64,000 nucleotides of DNA from JAJDXO01 sp965221855 (GCA_965221855.1 CBDCSV010000005.1:310001-374000); one strand, 5' to 3'. Shown: positions 16,503 to 25,957, counted from the stretch's first letter. A program made the numbers and translations. Notes: generated by a model from the sequence alone, not told the origin.

Positions 16503-18107
16503 TCATTTTTGATATCTCCGGATTCTTGTCAGGGTTCCGGCCGCCGCCAGAACGATCAGCACCAGGGAGAGGGGGACCCAATTGCCCCACGCCGCATAAA
16601 AAGTAGGCGAAAGGGCGTCCGGCAGTTCGCTGTCAAGCGCCACGGCCTGGTTGAGCGTCGAACGGACGACGATCCGGCCGTACGGATCGACCACGCCGGA
16701 AATGCCGGTGTTGGCCACCCGAACCAACGGCAATCCCTCTTCGACCGCCCTGAGCCGCGCGCTCGCGAAGTGCTGGTACGGGCCGGACGAGGTGCCGAAC
16801 CAGGCATCATTCGTCAGGTTCAGCAGCCAGCCGGGACGGTCGGCGCCGTCGACGGCGCGGCCGGGAAAAATCGCCTCGTAGCAAATCAGCGGACTGAACG
16901 CCGGTCCGCCCGGGAGATCAATGCTCCGTTGTCCGGGTCCCGGACTGAAATCGGTCCGCCCCGCCGTGATCTTGTCGATCCGAAACACCGAGCGGAGCGG
17001 TACGTACTCCCCGAACGGAACCAGGTGGTGCTTGTCATAGGAACCGGCAATCCGTTCGTCCGCGGTAACGACCGCGAGGCTGTTCCACACCCGGCGCCGG
17101 GCGACGGCGCTCGGCGGCCCGGCCGACATCCTGAGCGTCCCTGAAATCAATGCCCCGTCGGCCGGCGCCGCTTGGGCAAGCGCCGCGACCCCTTGCGGAT
17201 TGCCGTCGAGGAGGAACGGCACGGCGGTTTCCGGCCAGATCACGTGGGTCGGCCGGGCGGGCGCATCCGGTTGCCGGCTCAACGTGCGCAGGGTCGCGAG
17301 ATGGCGGCCCAGCAACTCGGGACGCCACTTGTCGCGCTGGGCGATATTCGGCTGAACCAGCCGCAGCCGGACGTTTTCGACGGCATCCGTATTCGCCGAG
17401 GCCAGACGCAGGGCGCCGGCGCCCCACGCCACGGCCAGAAGAACCAGCGGGGCGCCGCTCCAGACCCAGCGGCCGCGGAGGGATACGTTCCGGTCGCCGA
17501 GCACGGCGGGAAAGGACGCGGCGGCGACGGTCAGCAGGCTCAGGAGATAGGCCCCGCCGAACGCCGCCGCCTGGATCATCGAATCGGAAAATGTCCAGGC
17601 GGTCCCGATCAGGTTCCAGGGAAATCCCGTCAGCGCCCAGCCCCGGACCCATTCGGCGCCGACCCAGAAGCCGGCGAACCCGAGCACGCGGAGAGGGCCC
17701 GCCGGCGCCCACAGACGGGTCAATACGGCGACGAAGGCGAAGTAGATTCCGAGCAACGCGGCCAAACCGGTGACCGCAAACGGGATCATCCACGCGAAGG
17801 TCCCGGCGTCGACAAGAAAGGAAAAGGATATCCAATAAAGTCCGGCCACGAAGTAGCCGATACCGAAACACCAGCCGGCGAGCCCGGCCGAGATCAGGGT
17901 GCGGCGCCGGGCTGCATATTCGGGGCCGCCGTCGATCAGCCACACGAGGACGATAAACGCCGGCAGAAGCGCGGCGATGAAATGCACCGGCGGCAGCGCC
18001 AGGACCGCGACGGCGCCGGCAAGCATGGCCAGACCGTACCGCCGCCAGCCCGCAAGACGGATTACGGCGTCCCGCAGGCGCTCGGCTATGACGGGAAGAC
18101 CGCTCAC
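16503..18107 (-). CDS. lnt: Apolipoprotein N-acyltransferase
   Basis: Inner-membrane enzyme that adds the third acyl chain to lipoproteins. In 534 residues there is an N-terminal block of several transmembrane helices (about residues 15-215) and a periplasmic nitrilase-like domain. The catalytic triad context is visible: the Glu of WPETAVPF, the Lys of DKHHLVPFGEYVPL and the Cys of PLICYEAIFPG. A last hydrophobic segment near residue 505 anchors the C-terminus. The start is GTG at 18107, 14 bases after corC. Length and domain order are normal. Confidence 0.94.
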   Translation of the reverse strand: MSGLPVIAERLRDAVIRLAGWRRYGLAMLAGAVAVLALPPVHFIAALLPAFIVLVWLIDGGPEYAARRRTLISAGLAGWCFGIGYFVAGLYWISFSFLVDAGTFAWMIPFAVTGLAALLGIYFAFVAVLTRLWAPAGPLRVLGFAGFWVGAEWVRGWALTGFPWNLIGTAWTFSDSMIQAAAFGGAYLLSLLTVAAASFPAVLGDRNVSLRGRWVWSGAPLVLLAVAWGAGALRLASANTDAVENVRLRLVQPNIAQRDKWRPELLGRHLATLRTLSRQPDAPARPTHVIWPETAVPFLLDGNPQGVAALAQAAPADGALISGTLRMSAGPPSAVARRRVWNSLAVVTADERIAGSYDKHHLVPFGEYVPLRSVFRIDKITAGRTDFSPGPGQRSIDLPGGPAFSPLICYEAIFPGRAVDGADRPGWLLNLTNDAWFGTSSGPYQHFASARLRAVEEGLPLVRVANTGISGVVDPYGRIVVRSTLNQAVALDSELPDALSPTFYAAWGNWVPLSLVLIVLAAAGTLTRIRRYQK

Positions 18108-18121
18108 GCCGGTGACTTCGG

Positions 18122-19051
18122 CTAGTCCCGTGCCTCGGTTGCCGGGTCGTTCGACGCGGCAACGCCTCTGACGCGCAGCCGTCTGATGCGCCGGGGGTCG
18201 GCCTCGAGGACCTCGATCTCCGCGCCCGACGGGTGCCGCACGAGCTCACCGCGGATCGGGACCCGTCCGGCGAGGGAGAATACCAGCCCGCCCAAGGTGT
18301 CGATTTCCTCCCGCTCTTCGGACGATGCGATGGACCCGAACCGTTTCTCGAAATCCTCGATCAGGACGCGCGCATCGGCGTCGATCGCCCCGTCGGCCCG
18401 GATGCTGACCTCCGGTTCGACTTCGCGATCGTGTTCGTCTTCGATTTCGCCGACGATCTCCTCGACCAGATCCTCGATGGTCAGCAGCCCGTCCACGCCG
18501 CCGAACTCGTCGACCACCAGCGCCATGTGGGTCCGCTTGACCCGCATTTCCAGCAACAGTTCGAGCACCTGCATGGACGGCGCGACGAACAGGACATCCC
18601 GCATCACGTCGCGGATCCTGAACCCGTTCTCCGTATCGGTCCGGTCGATAAGGTCCTTGAAGTGCACCATGCCGATCGCATCGTCGAGGGTTTCCTGATA
18701 GACCGGCACCCGGGAATGACCGGCCGACTTGATGACCTTTACCAGGTCGTCGAGGGCCGAATCCGCGTCGATGGCGACGATATCGGCCCTGGGCACCATC
18801 ACGTCGGCGACGGTCTGGTCGCGCAGCTTGAGGATGTTGGCGAGCAGCGTCCGCTCCTGGCGGTCGAATTCGACCGCCGAATCACCCTGATCCTCGATCA
18901 GTTCCTCAATGGTTTCCCGTACCGAATTTTCGCCGTTCCGTCCCCACAGCCTGCCGGTCAAACCGCGCCAGGCCCGCGAAAGTCCTGCTGGTTCATCGGC
19001 CCCGGATTTCCGGGGCGCGGGAGAATGGCTGCCGCCCGGGTCGTCGGTCAT
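18122..19051 (-). CDS. corC: CorC/HlyC-family CBS-domain protein
   Basis: A 309-residue cytosolic protein with two CBS domains (about residues 65-185, beginning at VADVMVPRADIVAID) and a C-terminal CorC_HlyC transporter-associated domain (about 205-290). It lacks the membrane DUF21 domain of longer relatives. It is linked to magnesium and cobalt efflux and to ribosome and envelope upkeep in other bacteria. Its start overlaps the ybeY stop (ATGA), so the pair is coupled. Names such as tlyC are also used for this family. Confidence 0.88.
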   Translation of the reverse strand: MTDDPGGSHSPAPRKSGADEPAGLSRAWRGLTGRLWGRNGENSVRETIEELIEDQGDSAVEFDRQERTLLANILKLRDQTVADVMVPRADIVAIDADSALDDLVKVIKSAGHSRVPVYQETLDDAIGMVHFKDLIDRTDTENGFRIRDVMRDVLFVAPSMQVLELLLEMRVKRTHMALVVDEFGGVDGLLTIEDLVEEIVGEIEDEHDREVEPEVSIRADGAIDADARVLIEDFEKRFGSIASSEEREEIDTLGGLVFSLAGRVPIRGELVRHPSGAEIEVLEADPRRIRRLRVRGVAASNDPATEARD

Positions 19052-19572
19052 TTGGTCATATCACCCGCCGCCGCCGGTCCCGTCCCGGCAACGGCGTAGG
19101 GATTTGGGATGTCCCATCGTTCGAGTAGCCGGGCCTCGAGCCCTTCCATGATTTCCGCGTCCGAATCCTGCTCATGATCATACCCCAAAAGATGCAGAAT
19201 ACCGTGCACCAAGAGGTGAGCGAGGCGGTATTCGGGGTGCCGGGCCCGCGCCGGCGGCAGATCGCGGCTTGCCTCCCCGTAGGCGATAACGATATCGCCG
19301 AAGAGACGCGGGGCGCCGTCGGCCCGCGGCCGGCCGCTTTCTTCGCCGCCGAATGACAGCACGTCCGTCGCCGCGTCCTTTCCCCGGTAGTCGCGGTTGA
19401 GGCCGCGAATAAACTCGTCCTCGGCCAGGACGACGGACAACTCCCCATCGGTCTCGCCCAATGCTTCCAGCGCTTCCGAAGCGATCTTGGTGCAGTACCC
19501 GACCGGGTCGGGCGTTATCTCCCGCCACGCGGGCTCCCGCAGATCCACGGCAATCTCGAAGCCGGCCATCAT
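19048..19572 (-). CDS. ybeY: Endoribonuclease YbeY
   Basis: Zinc-dependent RNase used in 16S rRNA 3' maturation and ribosome quality control; 174 residues. The three-histidine zinc motif HGILHLLGYDH is near residue 140, preceded by the family segment ATDVLSFGG near residue 80. It overlaps both neighbours by four bases (phoH upstream, corC downstream), a tightly coupled phoH-ybeY-corC order seen across proteobacteria. Confidence 0.94.
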   Translation of the reverse strand: MMAGFEIAVDLREPAWREITPDPVGYCTKIASEALEALGETDGELSVVLAEDEFIRGLNRDYRGKDAATDVLSFGGEESGRPRADGAPRLFGDIVIAYGEASRDLPPARARHPEYRLAHLLVHGILHLLGYDHEQDSDAEIMEGLEARLLERWDIPNPYAVAGTGPAAAGDMTK

Positions 19573-20555
19573 TCCGACTTGGCGGACTTGGCGGGATCCC
19601 GGGTATCGTAGGCCTTGACGATACGGGATACCAATTGATGGCGGATGACGTCTTTCTCGGTGAAGTTCACGAACGCCACCCCGTCGACGTCCTTCAGCAC
19701 GTTGACCGCGTCGCGAAGTCCGGACTTGGCGCCGCCCGGCAAATCGACCTGACTCAAATCGCCGGTGACGACCATGCGGGCATTCTCGCCGAGGCGGGTC
19801 AGGGACATCTTCATTTGCACGGCGGTCGTGTTCTGCGCTTCGTCGAGAATGACGAAGGAATTAGACAGGGTGCGCCCTCGCATGAAGGCCAGGGGCGCGA
19901 TCTCGATCTCGCCGTTGTCGAGTTTCTTCGCCACCTGGTTGGCCGGCAGCATGTCGTGAAGAGCATCGTAGAGCGGACGCAGATAGGGATCGACCTTGTC
20001 CTTCATGTCGCCCGGCAGAAAGCCGAGCTGCTCGCCGGCTTCGACCGCCGGGCGGGACAGGACAATGCGGTCTATCTCGCCCCGGATCAGGCCTTCGACC
20101 GCCTTGGCGACCGCTAGATAGGTCTTGCCGGTTCCGGCCGGACCCAGGCCGAACACCAGGTCATGATTGCCGATCGCCTCGAGATACGCCGCCTGCCGCT
20201 GGGAGCGGGGCAATATCTGCCGTTTGCGGGTCTGGATCGCCAAATCTTCCGGCAAAAGACTTCCGCCGGGCGCCTCGGCCATGCGCAGCGCGCCATCCAC
20301 TTCCGCCGGATCGATCTCGGCCCCTTGTTCGAGACGCGAATAAAGTCCGCTCAAGACGTTCCGGGCGACCTCGGCGGCCACCGCCGGGCCGGTAATCGTC
20401 ACCGCGTTGCCGCGGGACCGGAGCTCGACTTCCAATTCCTGTTCGATGCGCGCGAGATGAGAGTTATGGCTGCCGAACAACTGCGGCAGCAAACGGTTGT
20501 CGTCAAACTCTAGCTCTACCGTCGTGGCGTCAGACGTCGCCGAAGCTATGGTCAA
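19569..20555 (-). CDS. phoH: PhoH-family ATPase (YbeZ type)
   Basis: A 328-residue P-loop protein. The N-terminal 110 residues include a KH-like RNA-binding segment, then Walker A GPAGTGKTYLA near residue 140 and the Walker B region FVILDEAQNTT near residue 235. It works with YbeY in RNA metabolism. The start codon is TTG and overlaps the miaB stop (TTGA), giving translational coupling; no better ATG lies nearby. Confidence 0.93.
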   Translation of the reverse strand: MTIASATSDATTVELEFDDNRLLPQLFGSHNSHLARIEQELEVELRSRGNAVTITGPAVAAEVARNVLSGLYSRLEQGAEIDPAEVDGALRMAEAPGGSLLPEDLAIQTRKRQILPRSQRQAAYLEAIGNHDLVFGLGPAGTGKTYLAVAKAVEGLIRGEIDRIVLSRPAVEAGEQLGFLPGDMKDKVDPYLRPLYDALHDMLPANQVAKKLDNGEIEIAPLAFMRGRTLSNSFVILDEAQNTTAVQMKMSLTRLGENARMVVTGDLSQVDLPGGAKSGLRDAVNVLKDVDGVAFVNFTEKDVIRHQLVSRIVKAYDTRDPAKSAKSE

Positions 20556-21937
20556 GCGAAAGCCCTCTCCATATGCGAACCGTTTCCTCCTTCTTCCCCC
20601 GCCAACCGCGCGCTCAGGCTGTTGGCGTGGGCATCGGTTATCTCCAATTCCGCGATACGGCCAAAATAACCGGCCGGCGCATCCACGTGAACCGGCTGCA
20701 TATAAACGCTGCGGCCGGCGAATTGCCCGGCCTTCCGGCCCGGACGATCCAGCAGTACCGACATTTTGCGGCCAATCGACGACCGATTAAAGACAATCTG
20801 GTTCTGGTCGAGCACCGCCTGCAGTTCCGACAACCGTTCCGCCTTGACGCTTTCATCGATCTGGTTCGGCATGGCCGCCCCGGGGGTTCCCGGCCGGGTC
20901 GAATATTTGAACGAGTACGCTTGAATGAACCGGATTTCCCGGGCGAGCGCCACGGTCTCGCTGAAATCTTCCCCGGTTTCGCCGGGAAAGCCGACAATGA
21001 AGTCCGACGACAGTTTCAGGTCGGGCCGCGCCGCCATCAATTTGTCGACGATCCGGCGGTAGTCGTCCCGGGTATGCCGGCGGTTCATGGCGGCCAAAAC
21101 CCGATCGGAACCCGATTGCACCGGCAGGTGAAGAAACGGCATCAACGCCTCGACCTCGCCGTGCGCCGCGATCAGATCGTCCGACATGTCCCGCGGATGG
21201 GAAGTGGTGTAGCGGATGCGCTTCAGTCCGTCGATTTCGGCCAGCCGGCGGATCAGCTCGCCGAGGCCCGCCTCGGCCCCGCCGCCGGCATCGCCATGGT
21301 AGGCGTTGACGTTCTGCCCGAGCAGGGTGATTTCGAGAGCCCCGTGATCGACGACGCGGCGCGCCTCGTCCAAGACATCCTTCACCGGTCGCGAGAACTC
21401 GGCGCCCCGGGTGTACGGCACGACGCAGAAGGTGCAGAACTTGTCACAGCCTTCCTGGACCGAGAGAAATGCGCTGAGACCCCGGTGCCGGACCGGCGGC
21501 AGGTGATCGAATTTGGGCTCGGCCGGGAATTCGACATCGACGACGCCGGAAGGGTTCGACGGATCGCGCCGGGCCGCCTCGGCAATCAACCGCGGCAGGC
21601 GATGATAGGATTGCGGTCCCACCACCATGTCCACGTACGGCGCCCGGCTGAGGATTTCGGCTCCCTCGGCCTGTGCGACGCAGCCGGCGACGGCGATCAT
21701 CGCGGTTTTGCCCTCGGCCGCGCGCGCCTCCTTGGACCGGCGGATACGGCCGAGTTCCGAATACAGCTTCTCCGCCGCCTTCTCCCGGATATGGCAGGTA
21801 TTCAAGACCACCAGGTCGGCGTCGTCGGCCAGTTCGGTGGCCGCGTAGCCCAGCGGCGCCAGAACGTCGGCCATGCGCGCCGAGTCGTAGACGTTCATCT
21901 GGCAGCCGAAGGTCTTGATGTGCAGTTTACGCGTCAC
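20552..21937 (-). CDS. miaB: tRNA-2-methylthio-N6-dimethylallyladenosine synthase
   Basis: Radical SAM methylthiotransferase of 461 residues acting on A37 of tRNAs. The N-terminal UPF0004 domain begins LHIKTFGCQMNVYDS and holds the first cluster cysteines. The radical SAM motif CDKFCTFC is near residue 165, and a C-terminal TRAM domain follows residue 385. It lies 39 bases after fur and overlaps phoH. All expected cysteines are present. Confidence 0.96.
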   Translation of the reverse strand: MTRKLHIKTFGCQMNVYDSARMADVLAPLGYAATELADDADLVVLNTCHIREKAAEKLYSELGRIRRSKEARAAEGKTAMIAVAGCVAQAEGAEILSRAPYVDMVVGPQSYHRLPRLIAEAARRDPSNPSGVVDVEFPAEPKFDHLPPVRHRGLSAFLSVQEGCDKFCTFCVVPYTRGAEFSRPVKDVLDEARRVVDHGALEITLLGQNVNAYHGDAGGGAEAGLGELIRRLAEIDGLKRIRYTTSHPRDMSDDLIAAHGEVEALMPFLHLPVQSGSDRVLAAMNRRHTRDDYRRIVDKLMAARPDLKLSSDFIVGFPGETGEDFSETVALAREIRFIQAYSFKYSTRPGTPGAAMPNQIDESVKAERLSELQAVLDQNQIVFNRSSIGRKMSVLLDRPGRKAGQFAGRSVYMQPVHVDAPAGYFGRIAELEITDAHANSLSARLAGEEGGNGSHMERAFA

Positions 21938-21976
21938 CGCGAGCTCTCGATTGTCCCAGGATCCAATTGCGCGCGT

Positions 21977-22411
21977 TCATTCGTTGTCGTCGTCCACCGG
22001 CACGCCGAACAATTCCAGCCGGTGCCCCACCAGTTTGAAGCCGAATTCCTCGGCGACTTTTTCCTGCAGGGCTTCAATGGCCTCGTTTTGAAACTCGATG
22101 ATCTCGCCGGTTTTCACGTTGATCAGGTGATCGTGGTGTTCGCCGGACGCTTCTTCGTAGCGCGCCCGGCCGTCGCCGAAATCGAGCCGCTCCAGCAGGC
22201 CGGTCTCTTCGAACAGCCTGACGGTCCGGTAGACCGTCGCAATGCTGATCTTGGAATCGATCTCCGCCGAGCGCTGGTACAGTTCCTCGACGTCCGGATG
22301 ATCGGAGGCTTCCGCAAGGACGCGCGCAATGACGCGGCGCTGCTCGGTCATCTTCATGCCGCGCTCGGCGCACATCTGCTCCAGACGGGTTTCGAGAGTC
22401 TGTTCTGACAC
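21977..22411 (-). CDS. fur: Fur-family metal-responsive regulator
   Basis: A 144-residue Fur-superfamily repressor. The N-terminal winged helix (about residues 1-85) contains IATVYRTVRLFEETGLLER. The metal/dimer domain carries the HHDHL segment near residue 97 followed by TGEIIEFQNE. The CxxC pairs of some relatives are absent, which is common in alphaproteobacterial Fur/Mur proteins. Target metal (iron or manganese) cannot be decided. It is first of the fur-miaB-phoH run; the 150 bases upstream carry an IS630-like end and then an IS630 element. Confidence 0.9.
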   Translation of the reverse strand: MSEQTLETRLEQMCAERGMKMTEQRRVIARVLAEASDHPDVEELYQRSAEIDSKISIATVYRTVRLFEETGLLERLDFGDGRARYEEASGEHHDHLINVKTGEIIEFQNEAIEALQEKVAEEFGFKLVGHRLELFGVPVDDDNE

Positions 22412-22535
22412 GGGTCCTTTATATCACCGATATGCCCGGATTGAACAACCGGCGCGTTTTCCGATCAGTTGCGGTCATGACGCAGCGGCGAACCCGCGCC
22501 ACCAACCAAAAATACAAGCCATTGAAAACCCCAAG

Positions 22536-22563
22536 GATTCCATCGGACCGGAAAACGCTCTAG
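22536..22563 (-). repeat. Possible solo IS630-type end / MITE-like sequence
   Basis: Read on the minus strand from 22563 the sequence is CTAGAGCGTTTTCCGGTCCG, which shares its first nine bases (CTAGAGCGT) with the terminus of the type A IS630 element. Sequences starting CTAGAGCNTTTTC are common small intergenic repeats in alphaproteobacteria. The type B IS630 element is inserted at its tip. Confidence 0.4.
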
Positions 22564-23615
22564 AGAGTTTTCTGATCTGACGGAATCGTTAGGGATTCCC
22601 AAAGTCTCTGATTTCTGATTCAAGATGTGGGCTGGTGAAGGAGGCCAGCCTGCATGACGAGACCACTTTCGAATGATCTACGACATCGGTTGGTTGCGGC
22701 GGTGGACGGCGGGATGTCGCGTCGGTCTGCGGCGAAGGTTTTTGGGGTTGCGGCCTCGACGGCGATCAAATGGGTTGATCAGTGGCGGCAGCGGGGTGAT
22801 GTGCGGCCCCGGCCGCAAGGCGGGGACCGCCGCTCTCACCGCCTTGAAGCGTATGCCGAGGAGGTTCTGGCGCTTGTCACGGAGACACCGGACATCACCC
22901 TGGCCGAGATCGCAGCCTGTCTGGAGGAGGTGCACGGGCTTCGGGTTGCCCCGAGCACGGTCTGGCGGCTGCTCGACCGCCACGGCATGACCTTCAAAAA
23001 AAACCGCGCACGCCAGCGAGCAGCAACGTCCTGATGTCTTGGCGCGCCGGCAGGCCTGGGCCGAGGCGCAGCCCGGCCTGATGCCGGAGCGGCTGGTCTT
23101 CATCGACGAGACCGGCACATCGACCAAGATGGCCCGGCGCTATGGCCGCGCGCCGCGCGGGCAGCGCTGCCAAGCCGCCATCCCTCACGGCCACTGGAAG
23201 ACCACCACTTTGGTCGCTGCTCTCACGCTCGACGGCATCCTCGCCCCCATGACCATCGATGGGGCGATGACCGGGGCAGCCTTCCTTGCCTATGTCGAGC
23301 AAATCCTGGTCCCAACCCTCAAACCCGGAGACATCGTCATTATGGACAATCTGCCAGCCCATAAGCCCGCCAGCGTGCGTAAGGCCATCGAAGACGCCGG
23401 CGCCGAGCTCCGCTTCCTGCCGCCCTACTCACCCGACTTCAACCCAATCGAGATGGCCTTCGCAAAGCTCAAGGCCCTCCTCAAAAAGACCGCAGCCAGA
23501 ACCGTCGACGACCTCTACGACGCCATCGCAACCGCCATCGACACAGTCACCCAATCCGAGTGCCAAAACTACTTCACTGCCGCAGGCTATGACCGGGTGT
23601 GATCAGAAAATGCTC
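22563..23615 (+). mobile_element. IS630-family element, type B
   Basis: A 1053-bp element flanked by TA (22561-22562 and 23616-23617). Ends are GAGAGTTTTCTGATC on the left and, read inward from the right, GAGCATTTTCTGATC. It differs from the type A element in sequence but shares its plan and even its leader AAGGAGGCCAGC. It is inserted in the CTAG that contains the stop codon of mucR. Confidence 0.9.
22654..23602 (+). CDS. IS630-family transposase, type B (two frames)
   Basis: The first frame (22654-23034) holds the helix-turn-helix: RRSAAKVFGVAASTAIKWVD. The catalytic half continues in the +1 frame to 23602, with VFIDETG, DIVIMDNLPAHK and YSPDFNPIEMAF. The switch is at an A8 run (22996-23003), giving MTFKK-TAHASEQ, the same device as in type A. 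AAGGAGG precedes the ATG. Both halves are intact, so the element may be active if frameshifting occurs. Confidence 0.85.
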
Positions 23616-24034
23616 TAGGTCGCCGCGCCGCGCCGGCGGGGCCGGGTGCCGAGACCGATCTTCTTCGCCAGACTGCTGCGGTGCTTGGCGTAATTCGGCG
23701 CCACCATCGGATAGTCGCGCGGCAAACCCCACCGTTCCCGGTACTCTTCGGGGGTCATGTTGTAGGCGGTCTTGAGATGGCGCTTCAGCATCTTCAGCTT
23801 CTTGCCGTCCTCGAGACAGATAATGTGGTCGGCGGTGACGGATTTCTTGATGGGCACCGCGGGCCGCGGGCGCTCCGGCGCCGGCTGCGAGCCGCCGACG
23901 GTCGACAGGGTTCTGTACACATCCTGGATGAGCCGCGGCAGATCGCTGACCGGCAACGTATTGTTGCTTACGTGGGCCGCCACGATTTCCGTGGTCAGCT
24001 CCAACAATTCCCCGTTTTTTCCCTGGTCGGACAT
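23615..24034 (-). CDS. mucR: MucR/Ros-family transcriptional regulator
   Basis: A 139-residue zinc-finger regulator typical of alphaproteobacteria, where it controls exopolysaccharide, motility and cell-cycle genes by binding AT-rich DNA. The core CLEDGKKLKMLKRHLKTAYN (about residues 74-93) and the following MTPEEYRERWGLPRDYPMVA block match MucR. The TAG stop overlaps the insertion point of IS630 type B; the pre-insertion sequence also gives TAG, so the protein is complete. A good promoter is visible upstream. Confidence 0.92.
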   Translation of the reverse strand: MSDQGKNGELLELTTEIVAAHVSNNTLPVSDLPRLIQDVYRTLSTVGGSQPAPERPRPAVPIKKSVTADHIICLEDGKKLKMLKRHLKTAYNMTPEEYRERWGLPRDYPMVAPNYAKHRSSLAKKIGLGTRPRRRGAAT

Positions 24035-24066
24035 TAATTTAGTGTTCCTTGTTTGAAGTTGGGATG

Positions 24067-24095
24067 TATATAGTTTTGCAAATTGGGCGAATCAA
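24067..24095 (-). promoter_or_regulatory. Promoter of mucR
   Basis: On the minus strand TTGATT (24095-24090), a 17-base spacer and TATATA (24072-24067) lie about 33 bases before the mucR ATG. The surrounding AT-rich stretch is unusual for this GC-rich window and could also hold MucR sites for autoregulation. Confidence 0.55.
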
Positions 24096-24163
24096 GAATA
24101 AAGGCGCAAGTAATCATTCAAACGAATAGTCGCCGCGCCTTCCTGGAATTACAATTTCCACGG

Positions 24164-24640
24164 CTAAATCAGTTCTTTCCTCATGATGAGCGCATCCCGG
24201 CGGCCGGCATTCGACCGGTAGTACCCGGTTCTTGTCCCGACGCCCTTGAATCCGGCGATTTCGTAGAGTGCGGTCGCGGCGGGATTGCCGGCATCGACCT
24301 CCAGAAACCATTCCTTGATTGCGGACCGGCGCAGAAACTGTTCCGCGCCGGCCATCAGGCGGCCGGCTATTCCACGGCGGCGGCGCGCCGGCAGAACCGC
24401 CAGTGTGACGATTTCAGCCTCCGGGGCGTCGAATCTGCAGATGATGAAACCGCAGACCCTGTCCGCGTCTTCGGCATCGAAAGCCGCCAGGCCGAGCATG
24501 TTGGGTTGCCGGAGCATGCGCCCAAACCCGGCGGCGCTCCACCCGTCGTCGAAAGACAGCCGGTGGATTTCCGCGAATGCCGCCGCATGGGCCGGCGTTG
24601 CGACGATCAGACCGGGCCCGGTCACCGCCCCGCCGGTCAT
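24164..24640 (-). CDS. rimI: Ribosomal protein S18 alanine N-acetyltransferase
   Basis: GNAT acetyltransferase of 158 residues. The acetyl-CoA loop appears as VLPARRRRGIAGRLM near residue 85, followed by EVDAGNPAATALYEIAGF, a typical RimI segment. It would acetylate the N-terminus of ribosomal protein S18. Its ATG overlaps the tsaB stop (ATGA), and tsaB-rimI is a standard bacterial pair. Other GNAT substrates are possible. Confidence 0.88.
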   Translation of the reverse strand: MTGGAVTGPGLIVATPAHAAAFAEIHRLSFDDGWSAAGFGRMLRQPNMLGLAAFDAEDADRVCGFIICRFDAPEAEIVTLAVLPARRRRGIAGRLMAGAEQFLRRSAIKEWFLEVDAGNPAATALYEIAGFKGVGTRTGYYRSNAGRRDALIMRKELI

Positions 24641-25314
24641 GGTTTGGGGCCGGTGGTGTCGGGGGGGCGCAGATAGAGCGGCGCCAAGGGCGCCAGCGAA
24701 ACACCCGGGGTCCAGCGTTCCTCGGCCATCCGGGCGGCCACTGCCGCCTGGGGCTCCGCCGGACCATCCGCGATCCGGAAATCACGTCCCGCGCCCTCGA
24801 GCGCCGCCGCCATCGGCTGGACAGCGCTGCCGGCGAGTATCAGGCCGCCGTCAGTCGGCCAATCGGCGGCCAGCGCCGCCGGCGTCGCGGCCATGGGCTC
24901 CGTTTTCGGCTCCCCATCGGCGCCGAACAGCTGGGCATAGATGTCCTCCCGTTTGCTTTCGACGCACGCCAGCACCGGATGCGGGCCGGTCTCCGCCCCG
25001 TCGATGCCGGCCGCGATGAGCTCGAGTGTCGTCAGCCCCAGGACCGGAATCCCGGCGGCGAGAGACATGGCCCGGGCGGCGGCGATGCCGATCCTCATCC
25101 CGGTGAACGACCCCGGGCCCACCGTCGTGGCGATCAAATCGAAATCCATGTAGGCAAGGCCCGCCGCCGAGACGACCTCTTCGACCATGGGCATGAGAAT
25201 TTCGGCCTGGCCGCGGGCCCGCTCTTCATAGCGTTCGGCCAGGGCCTCTCCATCCGAGCGAACGGCGGCCGAACACGCGCCGGCGGATGTATCAAATGCC
25301 AATATGGTCGTCAT
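24637..25314 (-). CDS. tsaB: tRNA threonylcarbamoyladenosine biosynthesis protein TsaB
   Basis: A 225-residue inactive-paralogue member of the TsaD/Kae1 fold, partner of TsaD and TsaE in t6A37 formation. The N-terminus MTTILAFDTSAGACSAAV and the GPGSFTGMRIGIAAA motif near residue 75 are diagnostic. The start at 25314 fits the family; an open frame to 25371 adds 19 unlikely residues. It is divergent from the DdpX-type peptidase across 88 bases. Confidence 0.93.
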   Translation of the reverse strand: MTTILAFDTSAGACSAAVRSDGEALAERYEERARGQAEILMPMVEEVVSAAGLAYMDFDLIATTVGPGSFTGMRIGIAAARAMSLAAGIPVLGLTTLELIAAGIDGAETGPHPVLACVESKREDIYAQLFGADGEPKTEPMAATPAALAADWPTDGGLILAGSAVQPMAAALEGAGRDFRIADGPAEPQAAVAARMAEERWTPGVSLAPLAPLYLRPPDTTGPKP

Positions 25315-25402
25315 GGGGCCTGTATCGCCTGTTCCCCGGCAGCTTATAGTATCGGCTCCCGCCAATTGCACGTTCCCCGGACGAGTTTAACGGACCAGCC
25401 CC

Positions 25403-25957
25403 ATGCCCGACCTCATCGAGATTCTGCCGGCGACCCATGACGTCGAACTGGACATCGCTTACGCCACCGCCAACAACTTCACCGGCAAGCCGGTCTACAG
25501 CCGGGCGGCCTGCTATCTCCATCCGGATGCCGAGGTCCTTCTCCGAGGGGCCTGCGAGTTCGCGCGGATACTCGGCTACCGGATCAAGATCTTCGACGCT
25601 TTCCGGCCCGCCGAAGCGCAGTTCGTCCTGTGGGACCACACGCCGGACCCCGAATTTCTGGCCGATCCCCGCAAAGGCTCGCCCCATTCGCGCGGGGTGG
25701 CGGTCGATCTGACCCTCGTCGATGCCGCCGGGGCGGAGCTCGACATGGGGACGGGTTTCGACGAATTCGATCCCCGGTCTCATCACGGCGATCTAAGCAT
25801 CGGCGCCGAGGCCCAGCGAAACCGCATGATCCTGATGGGCATCATGACCACGGCGGGCTGGGATTTCTACCGCAATGAATGGTGGCACTATCAACTGTTC
25901 GACTCCAGGCGCTACCCGGTGCTGAAGGACGAGGTACTGCCGCAAGGCATGATGTGA
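25403..25957 (+). CDS. ddpX: D-alanyl-D-alanine dipeptidase (VanX/DdpX family)
   Basis: Zinc dipeptidase of 184 residues that cleaves D-Ala-D-Ala. The zinc motif SPHSRGVAVD places ligands at His95 and Asp102. The late motif EWWHY gives the catalytic base Glu159 and zinc ligand His162, and Arg68 of DAFRP is in the transition-state position of VanX. No signal peptide is seen, so it probably recycles peptidoglycan dipeptide in the cytoplasm. No vanA/vanH neighbours are present, so a resistance role is unlikely. Confidence 0.9.
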   Translation: MPDLIEILPATHDVELDIAYATANNFTGKPVYSRAACYLHPDAEVLLRGACEFARILGYRIKIFDAFRPAEAQFVLWDHTPDPEFLADPRKGSPHSRGVAVDLTLVDAAGAELDMGTGFDEFDPRSHHGDLSIGAEAQRNRMILMGIMTTAGWDFYRNEWWHYQLFDSRRYPVLKDEVLPQGMM

